Position numbers and translations under genes: made by a program. 64,000 bases of DNA. Source: JAXHLG01 sp964505305. GTDB lineage: Bacteria > Patescibacteriota > Minisyncoccia > Moranbacterales > DUUL01. This document shows, one piece after another, positions 59,193 through 64,000 of this stretch; position 1 is the first letter of the stretch; each line of letters starts with the position of its first letter. The notes beneath the pieces are model-generated. The model was not told the DNA's origin. It saw only the letters and a list, made by a program, of their open reading frames with translations, and did not search any database. The stretch is taken from assembly GCA_964505305.1 (NCBI GenBank), contig CAZDHE010000001.1, positions 62,001 to 126,000 of the forward strand, given 5' to 3'.

Positions 59193-59633
59193 ATGAAGGT
59201 GGTTTTACTTGAAAATGTTGATAAGCTTGGAAGCGCGGGAGAAGTTAAGAATGTTTCTGACGGTTTTGCCCGCAATTATTTAATTCCTAAGAGATTGGCT
59301 CAGCCTGCAACTCAACAAGCCCTTAAAAAGGTGGAAAAGCAATTGGAAGATCGATTAAAGAAAAATGAAGAAGAATTAAAAGAAAACCAAAAAATTGCAG
59401 ACCAAATTAATAAAAAAGAATTAACAATAATTAGAAAAGCCAAAGAGGGTAAGCTTTTTGGTTCTGTTTCTGAAGAAGACATTGCCAAGGCTCTTAAAAA
59501 AGAAAACGTGAATATTTCCAAAGAAAATGTCTCTCTGGAAAATCCTATAAAAGAAGTGGGTGAATATAAAGTTAAGATAAATCTTGAGCACAATATTGAG
59601 GCTACTTTAAGAATTTTTGTAAAAGAGGAATAA
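59193..59633 (+). CDS. rplI: 50S ribosomal protein L9
   Basis: The 146-residue protein is a full two-domain L9: an N-terminal rRNA-binding domain with VVLLENVDKLGSAGEVKNV and DGFARNYLIPK, a long connecting helix, and a C-terminal domain with GKLFGSVSEEDIAKAL. L9 binds 23S rRNA and helps keep the reading frame. L9 is missing from some CPR lineages according to published surveys, so its presence here helps narrow the host. A terminator follows. Confidence 0.97.
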   Translation: MKVVLLENVDKLGSAGEVKNVSDGFARNYLIPKRLAQPATQQALKKVEKQLEDRLKKNEEELKENQKIADQINKKELTIIRKAKEGKLFGSVSEEDIAKALKKENVNISKENVSLENPIKEVGEYKVKINLEHNIEATLRIFVKEE

Positions 59634-59666
59634 TTTTGGTGACGGGTTTCATTTTGACATAAGCAG

Positions 59667-59692
59667 AAACCGCTAGGGGGAGGCGGTTTTTT
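59667..59692 (+). terminator. Terminator after rplI
   Basis: AAACCGC and GCGGTTT pair around a G-rich loop, followed by a run of six T. A second GCGGTTTTTT copy follows directly. Confidence 0.65.
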
Positions 59693-59812
59693 AGCGGTTT
59701 TTTACTCGACAAGAACTCTTAATTTTTCAGGAAATAACCTTTAAAGCCGGTTTTTTGGTTCGGAATGGTTTGCCTACGCCGTAATTTTTGTTGTAAATAT
59801 TAAATTAAAATA

Positions 59813-61456
59813 ATGGCTAAAAAAAGAATCCCCAAGTATGTTTTTGTTTTTGGCGGAGTAATGTCCGGGATAGGCAAAGGAGTTGCCACCTCCTCTATTG
59901 CTAAAATAATCCAGTCCCAGGGCTTTGAGGTTTCCGCTATCAAGATAGATCCTTATGTTAATGTAGATGCCGGAACAATGAACCCCACTGAGCACGGAGA
60001 GGTTTTTGTTTTGTCAAGTGGATTGGAAACTGATCAGGATATGGGAAATTACGAGAGATTTCTAGGAATAACCTTGCCGCCTGAGAACTATATGACTACC
60101 GGGAGTGTTTATTGGAAAGTAATTCAAAAAGAAAGAAATTTAGAATATAAAGGCAAGTGCGTTCAAATCATTCCTCATATTACCGATGAAATCATTTCCA
60201 CGGTAAAAAAAGCATCCTCCAACAACAAAGCGGATTTTATTATAACCGAAGTGGGAGGGACTACCGGGGATTATGAAAACGATTTATTTACTGAAGCGGC
60301 TCGCCAGATGAAGCTTAAATATCCGAAGGATGTTTTGTTTGTAATGATAAGCTATGTTCCTTATCCCGACAAAATAGGGGAAATGAAAACCAAGCCCACC
60401 CAGCAGGCGGCAAGAGCTTTGAACGAAGCCGGGGTGCAGCCGGATATTATAATTGCCAGAAGCGAAAAACCAATAGACAAGAAAAGAAAAGAAAAGATAG
60501 CCCTTTTCTGCAATATTAAAGAAGAAGCCGTTATTTCCGCTCCTGATGCAGATTCTATTTATGAAGTTCCTCTAAATTTTGAAAAGGACGGCTTAAGCCG
60601 GGTTATTTTAAACAAACTGGGATTAAAATCCAAAGAAAAGGATTTAAAAGACTGGAAGAAACTTGTGAACAATATTAAGACCGCTAAGAAAGAATTAAAA
60701 ATAGGAATAGTGGGAAAATATTTCGGCACCGGGGATTGTGTTTTATCCGATTCTTACATTTCCGTTATAGAGGCGGTTAAGCATGCTTGTTATAAAATCA
60801 AAAAGAAACCCTCCATAGATTGGATTAACGCCGAAGAGATGGAAAATAATCCTGAAAAAATTTCAGAGCTTGATCAATATGATGGGATCATTGTTCCGGG
60901 GGGATTCGGAAGCAGGGGAGTGGAGGGAAAAATAAATTGTATTAAATATGCCAGGGAAAATAAAATTCCATATTTAGGGCTTTGTTACGGAATGCAGTTG
61001 ATGGTGGTGGAATTTGCCAGAAACGTAGCGGGGATTAAAAATGCTCATACCGGAGAAATTGATCCCGAGGGAGAAGACTTAGTAATAGACATTATGCCGG
61101 ATCAAAAAGACAATATACAAGAAAAAAAGTATGGCGGCACTATGAGGCTGGGGGAGTATCCGTGTGAAGTTCTTAAAAACACCTTAGCTTTTCAATCTTA
61201 TCAAAAGGGTCTCATAAAAGAACGCCATCGCCATAGATATGAGGTAAATCCGGAATATATCTCCAAATTAGAAAAAGCCGGAATCGTTTTTTCCGGGAAG
61301 TCTCCGGATAATGTTTTGATGGAGATCGCTGAAATTCCTCAGAAAAAACACCCTTTTATGGTGGGAAGTCAATTTCATCCGGAATTCACATCCACTCCCT
61401 TAAATCCCAATCCTTTATTTTTATCTTTCATTAAAGCGGCTGCTGCCAATAATTAA
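59813..61456 (+). CDS. pyrG: CTP synthase
   Basis: The 547-residue protein begins with the synthetase domain: VFVFGGVMSGIGKGVATSSI, KIDPYVNVDAGTMNPTEHGEVF, and VGGTTGDYEND. It ends in a class I glutamine amidotransferase domain with GGFGSRGVEGK, LGLCYGMQLMVVE containing the nucleophilic Cys, and the HPEF of the catalytic triad. It converts UTP to CTP using glutamine. The UMP kinase gene 1.3 kb further on supplies the first step from UMP. The 240-base repeat copy 2 follows the stop codon directly. Confidence 0.98.
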   Translation: MAKKRIPKYVFVFGGVMSGIGKGVATSSIAKIIQSQGFEVSAIKIDPYVNVDAGTMNPTEHGEVFVLSSGLETDQDMGNYERFLGITLPPENYMTTGSVYWKVIQKERNLEYKGKCVQIIPHITDEIISTVKKASSNNKADFIITEVGGTTGDYENDLFTEAARQMKLKYPKDVLFVMISYVPYPDKIGEMKTKPTQQAARALNEAGVQPDIIIARSEKPIDKKRKEKIALFCNIKEEAVISAPDADSIYEVPLNFEKDGLSRVILNKLGLKSKEKDLKDWKKLVNNIKTAKKELKIGIVGKYFGTGDCVLSDSYISVIEAVKHACYKIKKKPSIDWINAEEMENNPEKISELDQYDGIIVPGGFGSRGVEGKINCIKYARENKIPYLGLCYGMQLMVVEFARNVAGIKNAHTGEIDPEGEDLVIDIMPDQKDNIQEKKYGGTMRLGEYPCEVLKNTLAFQSYQKGLIKERHRHRYEVNPEYISKLEKAGIVFSGKSPDNVLMEIAEIPQKKHPFMVGSQFHPEFTSTPLNPNPLFLSFIKAAAANN

Positions 61457-61490
61457 AATCTTATTCCTGAGGACTCGGGATTGCTCCATT
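61457..61490. other. Degenerate edge of the 240-base repeat
   Basis: This short sequence between pyrG and repeat copy 2 may be a decayed version of the long hairpin that borders copy 1 (33174-33212). It keeps pieces such as GGACTC and CTCCATTGGGAC but cannot form the long stem. Confidence 0.35.
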
Positions 61491-61719
61491 GGGACAAACC
61501 CTCATAAATGACGAATCAATGACTAAATGAATAAAGACCAAATTAGGATTAAGAGATAAACAAAAGGAATTATAATTGAATTTTGAGAAAAACTTAATTA
61601 GTTGATAATTTAAATATTCGGGTTTTGCTTGCTTGGTGGCGGATAGGGATTTTATGATAAATACAATTTAGTTAAGAATGACTGAGAAAAAACTTATCCA
61701 TAAAATTATTTAAAGAGCT
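61491..61719. repeat. Dispersed 240-base repeat, copy 2
   Basis: It aligns with 33210-33447 on the same strand with several small indels. The central conserved block aaggaattataattgaattttgagaaaaacttaatta is split here between mutations. No open frame is shared with copy 1. Confidence 0.8.
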
Positions 61720-61726
61720 TTAATTT

Positions 61727-61755
61727 AAACCCGACAAACACTGATTGTCGGATTT
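61727..61755 (+). terminator. Weak hairpin, possible pyrG terminator
   Basis: AAACCCGACAA pairs with TTGTCGGATTT with one mismatch around a seven-base loop. An A-rich rather than T-rich stretch follows. Confidence 0.35.
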
Positions 61756-61847
61756 AAATAAAAAATTTTAGGACTATTTGACGGGCAGATTGAAGTTTCC
61801 AAATTTTCTTGAATAATTCATTTTTATAGAATGAGTGAGTTTAAATA

Positions 61848-61876
61848 AAAAAACCTCTTATGACAAGAGGTTTTTT
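61848..61876 (-). terminator. Terminator for rpmA
   Basis: A perfect 12-pair hairpin AAAAAACCTCTT with AAGAGGTTTTTT and a five-base loop. It lies 30 bases after the rpmA stop on the minus strand and could also stop plus-strand readthrough. Confidence 0.85.
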
Positions 61877-61906
61877 GAATTATGAAGAGTTATTCTTTTT
61901 TGAAAG

Positions 61907-62179
61907 CTATTTAACGTTGACGATTTTGGTTTTTTGGGGCTTGCCTGTAAATTTCCTAATTCTTTTGGTGGTAAACTCCACCACTCCGTCTTTGAGAGCC
62001 ATAAGAGTATCGTCGGTGCATCTTTTAACGTTTAATCCCGGCTTAAATTTAGTGCCTCTTTGCCTGACAATGATTTGGCCGGCATAAACTTTTTGACTGC
62101 CAAAAATTTTAACGCCTAAGCGCTTGGAAATGGAATCTCTACACAACCTTGTTGAGCCCCCTGCTTTTTTCTGTGACAT
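61907..62179 (-). CDS. rpmA: 50S ribosomal protein L27
   Basis: I start at the ATG at 62177-62179 (90 residues), because L27 begins with the segment that reaches the peptidyl-transferase centre, here MSQKKAGGSTRLCRDSISK. An upstream in-frame ATG would add 12 residues. RLGVKIFGSQKVYAGQIIVRQRGTKF and a VKRCTDDTLMALKDGVV segment complete the protein. Compared with most L27 proteins the second residue is Ser, not Ala, and GRD is CRD. It lacks L21 as a neighbour, which is often the case in reduced genomes. Confidence 0.95.
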   Translation of the reverse strand: MSQKKAGGSTRLCRDSISKRLGVKIFGSQKVYAGQIIVRQRGTKFKPGLNVKRCTDDTLMALKDGVVEFTTKRIRKFTGKPQKTKIVNVK

Positions 62180-62283
62180 ATGAATAAAATACTTAGCCAA
62201 AGATGCTCTTGGCATCTATGGAAAGATGAGTTATAATTATTAAAGATTAAATTCCAAAGCTATTGTAATATTAATTTTGGATT

Positions 62284-62748
62284 ATGTCAAATAATCATCC
62301 GGAGGGAATTTATAGGAAAAGCTTAAAGTTTTGGAAGGATAATGAAGAGAGATTATTGTTTGTGGTAGCTATTATTTTAGTTGCTTTTGCCGGATTTAAA
62401 GCCGGGGAAACCAAAGAGTCAAGCAGGGAAGACAGCGAAATCAAGGTGGCCATAAATAATATAGAAGCATCCAATCCTCGACAACAAAACGCCCTCGCTT
62501 TGGGAGAAGCGGCCCAGCGCAAAGGTGTTTCCGTGGAAGGAGAAACTTCTCCCTCGGAAAATAAAGAAGCTGAAAACAAAGAAGTTGAAAATGAGGAATG
62601 TCCTTTGGTAGGTTCGGAAAATTCGGATAAATACCATTCTTCTGATTGTACTTGGGCGGAAAAAATCAAGCCGGAAAACAGAGTTTGTTTTTCTTCCGAG
62701 GAGGAGGCTGAGGAAAAGGGATATAAAGCCGCCGGATGTTGTTTTTAA
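62284..62748 (+). CDS. Membrane-anchored Ada-type zinc-binding domain protein
   Basis: The 154-residue protein has one N-terminal membrane helix (residues about 23-42). A long acidic Glu/Ser/Asn linker with repeated NKEAENKEVENEE follows. The C-terminal domain of about 45 residues has LVGSENSDKYHSSDCTWAEK and FSSEEEAEEKGYKAAGCC. This matches the Ada metal-binding domain, in which four Cys bind zinc, but here some zinc positions are His or Cys as in the secreted variants of CPR bacteria. It is unlikely to repair DNA from outside the membrane. Its function is unknown. Confidence 0.65.
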   Translation: MSNNHPEGIYRKSLKFWKDNEERLLFVVAIILVAFAGFKAGETKESSREDSEIKVAINNIEASNPRQQNALALGEAAQRKGVSVEGETSPSENKEAENKEVENEECPLVGSENSDKYHSSDCTWAEKIKPENRVCFSSEEEAEEKGYKAAGCCF

Positions 62749-62768
62749 AAATTTCTTAAATTAGCATA

Positions 62769-63470
62769 ATGAAAAAAAATCTTTTTATAATCTCTTTAGG
62801 TGGATCTCTAATTGTTCCCGATGCCATAGATTGGCATTTTTTAAAAAAATTTAAAAAAATTATCATAGAACAAATTGAGAAAGGAAATAAATTCGTGATA
62901 GTAACCGGAGGAGGAAATACAGCCAGGCGCTATCAGGAAGCGGCCAATAATGTTGCTCAGTTGAAAAATGATGACCAGGATTGGCTGGGAATTCATGCTA
63001 CCCGCTTGAATGCCCATTTGATAAAAACTATTTTTAGGGAATATGCCCATCCCAGAATTAATAAAAATCCCTGCACCAAGGAAGACCTGGGTCAACATTT
63101 TGCTCACGGTGAAGGCTTGATGGTGGCTGCCGGGTGGAGGCCGGGCTGGTCTACGGATTACGTGGCCGCTATTTTAGCGGAAAGATTGGAAGCAAAAAAA
63201 ATATTAAATCTTTCCAATATTGAATACGTTTGTGATAAAGACCCTCGCCAATATCCGGATGCAAAAAAAATTAAGGAAATAAGCTGGAAAAAATTTAAAA
63301 AATTAGTTGGAGATAAATGGGATCCGGGACTCAATACGCCTTTTGATCCAATTGCTTCCAAGCATGCGCAGGAAAGGAAAATGGAAGTTTTCATTATGGA
63401 CGGAAGAAATTTAGATAATTTAAGCAGCTTTTTCTCGGGGGAGAATTTTGTTGGAACTAAAATAGGTTAG
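62769..63470 (+). CDS. pyrH: UMP kinase, archaeal-type amino-acid-kinase fold
   Basis: The 233-residue protein begins FIISLGGSLIVPD. It continues with IVTGGGNTARRYQEAA, HATRLNAHLIKTIF, GWRPGWSTDYVAAILAE, and NLSNIEYVCDKDPRQYPDAKKI. These are the motifs of archaeal-type UMP kinases of the amino-acid-kinase superfamily rather than the bacterial PyrH consensus. It makes UDP from UMP, feeding the CTP synthase encoded nearby. It follows the Ada-like gene by 20 bases and is probably cotranscribed with it. Confidence 0.88.
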   Translation: MKKNLFIISLGGSLIVPDAIDWHFLKKFKKIIIEQIEKGNKFVIVTGGGNTARRYQEAANNVAQLKNDDQDWLGIHATRLNAHLIKTIFREYAHPRINKNPCTKEDLGQHFAHGEGLMVAAGWRPGWSTDYVAAILAERLEAKKILNLSNIEYVCDKDPRQYPDAKKIKEISWKKFKKLVGDKWDPGLNTPFDPIASKHAQERKMEVFIMDGRNLDNLSSFFSGENFVGTKIG

Positions 63471-63592
63471 CATTTTTTTATCAAATAAGAAAATATCGAT
63501 TTAGGTTTCACAAACGGAGATTAATTTGTTATTATTTTTGTGAGGAAGCACTTATTTTAGAAAAATAATGCAATAAAAATTAAGTTAAAATT

Positions 63593-64000
63593 ATGAGATT
63601 GGAAAACAAAGTTGCTATTGTTACCGGAGCGGCTTCCGGAATAGGAAAAGCCATTGGAGAGGAGTTTCTAAAGGAGGGAGCCAAAGTGGTTTTTTCGGAT
63701 ATCAAAGAAGAAAATAATCTTGTTGATGAAGAAAATGAAGAAAACGCCGAGTTTATTAAGTGCGATGTTTCTAACGCGGACCAGGTTAAGCATCTGGTGG
63801 AAGAAACCGCCAATCGATTTGGGAAAATGGATGTTATAGTTAACAATGCCGGAGTCGGTTCTCAAAAAAGTATTTTAGAGGAAACTGACGAGGATTGGGA
63901 GAAAATTTTAAAAATCAATTTATTTGGGGTCTTTTACGGAACTAAAGCTGCCGCTAACTATATGAAAGACCATCATATCAAAGGTTCTATAATAAATATG
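63593..64000 (+). CDS. Short-chain dehydrogenase/reductase (3' end outside window)
   Basis: The first 136 codons are present and the frame runs off the window end. The NAD(P)-binding motif TGAASGIG is at residues about 11-18, the acidic residue after strand 2 (FSDIKEE) suggests NAD preference, and NNAG lies near residue 84. This is the classical SDR fold. The catalytic Ser-Tyr-Lys segment lies beyond the window, so the substrate cannot be judged. An alternative is 3-oxoacyl-ACP reductase (FabG), but the sequence does not separate it from other SDRs. Confidence 0.85.
   Translation, partial: MRLENKVAIVTGAASGIGKAIGEEFLKEGAKVVFSDIKEENNLVDEENEENAEFIKCDVSNADQVKHLVEETANRFGKMDVIVNNAGVGSQKSILEETDEDWEKILKINLFGVFYGTKAAANYMKDHHIKGSIINM

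Noticed and set aside
1..64000. CRISPR array or phage region
   Set aside because: I saw no regularly spaced direct repeats of 25-40 bases and no capsid, terminase, integrase or portal-like genes.

Overview
This window looks like a single contig from a member of the Candidate Phyla Radiation (Patescibacteria), most likely the Parcubacteria side. I infer this from gene content and style, not from a search. The DNA is A+T rich and the genes are short and mostly single copy. Ribosomal proteins are scattered singly (L25, S20, L9, L27). There are FemX-type and MurE-type peptidoglycan genes, a large glycosyltransferase/flippase cluster, several membrane-anchored proteins of unknown function, and oxidative-stress genes of anaerobic type (rubrerythrin plus desulfoferrodoxin). 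Genes end in TAA, TAG and TGA, so the standard bacterial code applies and UGA is not recoded. Almost no gene has a Shine-Dalgarno sequence, and many have a TATAAT-like box 10 to 25 bases before the start codon.

Layout. 1-5.1 kb: end of murG, a small zinc-ribbon protein, ribosomal protein L25, a coiled-coil lytic transglycosylase, a candidate structured RNA, then rubrerythrin and desulfoferrodoxin. 5.1-10.1 kb: a glycosyltransferase, tRNA-Thr and tRNA-Lys on the minus strand, and enolase and phosphoglycerate mutase (lower glycolysis) on the plus strand. 10.1-15.5 kb (minus): an operon priA-def-fmt-rhodanese and a degenerate LigB/MEMO-like protein. 15.7-20.4 kb: a nucleotide kinase-like protein, rsmI, a deoxyribosyltransferase-like protein, miaB (minus) carrying an in-frame heptamer-repeat insertion, tRNA-Gly, and a short TsaB-like protein. 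21-31.5 kb: rpoB-rpoC, rpsT (minus), ruvA, a FemX-like protein and a MurE-like ligase. 31.7-33 kb: a cold-shock gene, then two consecutive units made of a 22-residue leader peptide, an antiterminator/terminator pair and a small gene. 33.1-33.45 kb: a 240-base repeat whose second copy lies at 61.5-61.7 kb. 33.5-48.6 kb (all minus): a phosphatase-like membrane protein, an AI-2E-type permease, and a surface-glycan cluster (nucleotide-sugar dehydrogenase, four glycosyltransferase-type proteins, flippase, TMP-kinase-like protein and RtcB), plus a pseudo-PP2C protein. 48.7-55 kb: DNA repair and nucleotide hygiene (type-4 uracil glycosylase, MazG-like, endonuclease IV, UvrA) and a nucleotidyltransferase. 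55.5-64 kb: tRNA-Glu, polyprenyl synthase, uppS, thioredoxin and thioredoxin reductase, L9, CTP synthase, L27, an Ada-like zinc protein, UMP kinase and the start of a short-chain dehydrogenase.

The most interesting unexplained structure is at 32.1-33.0 kb. Two leader ORFs of exactly 22 codons share the motif LLL-x3-SRL. Each overlaps the 5' arm of a helix that excludes a downstream intrinsic terminator, the classical geometry of ribosome-controlled attenuation. Each is followed by a small gene (a 126-residue helical protein and a 46-residue zinc ribbon) that, unlike nearly every other gene here, has a strong purine-rich ribosome binding site. Other notable items are the 240-base dispersed repeat, an 83-base MITE-like inverted repeat, heptamer tandem repeats inside miaB and between mazG and nfo, and several proteins whose family catalytic residues are missing (LigB-like, rhodanese-like, PP2C-like).
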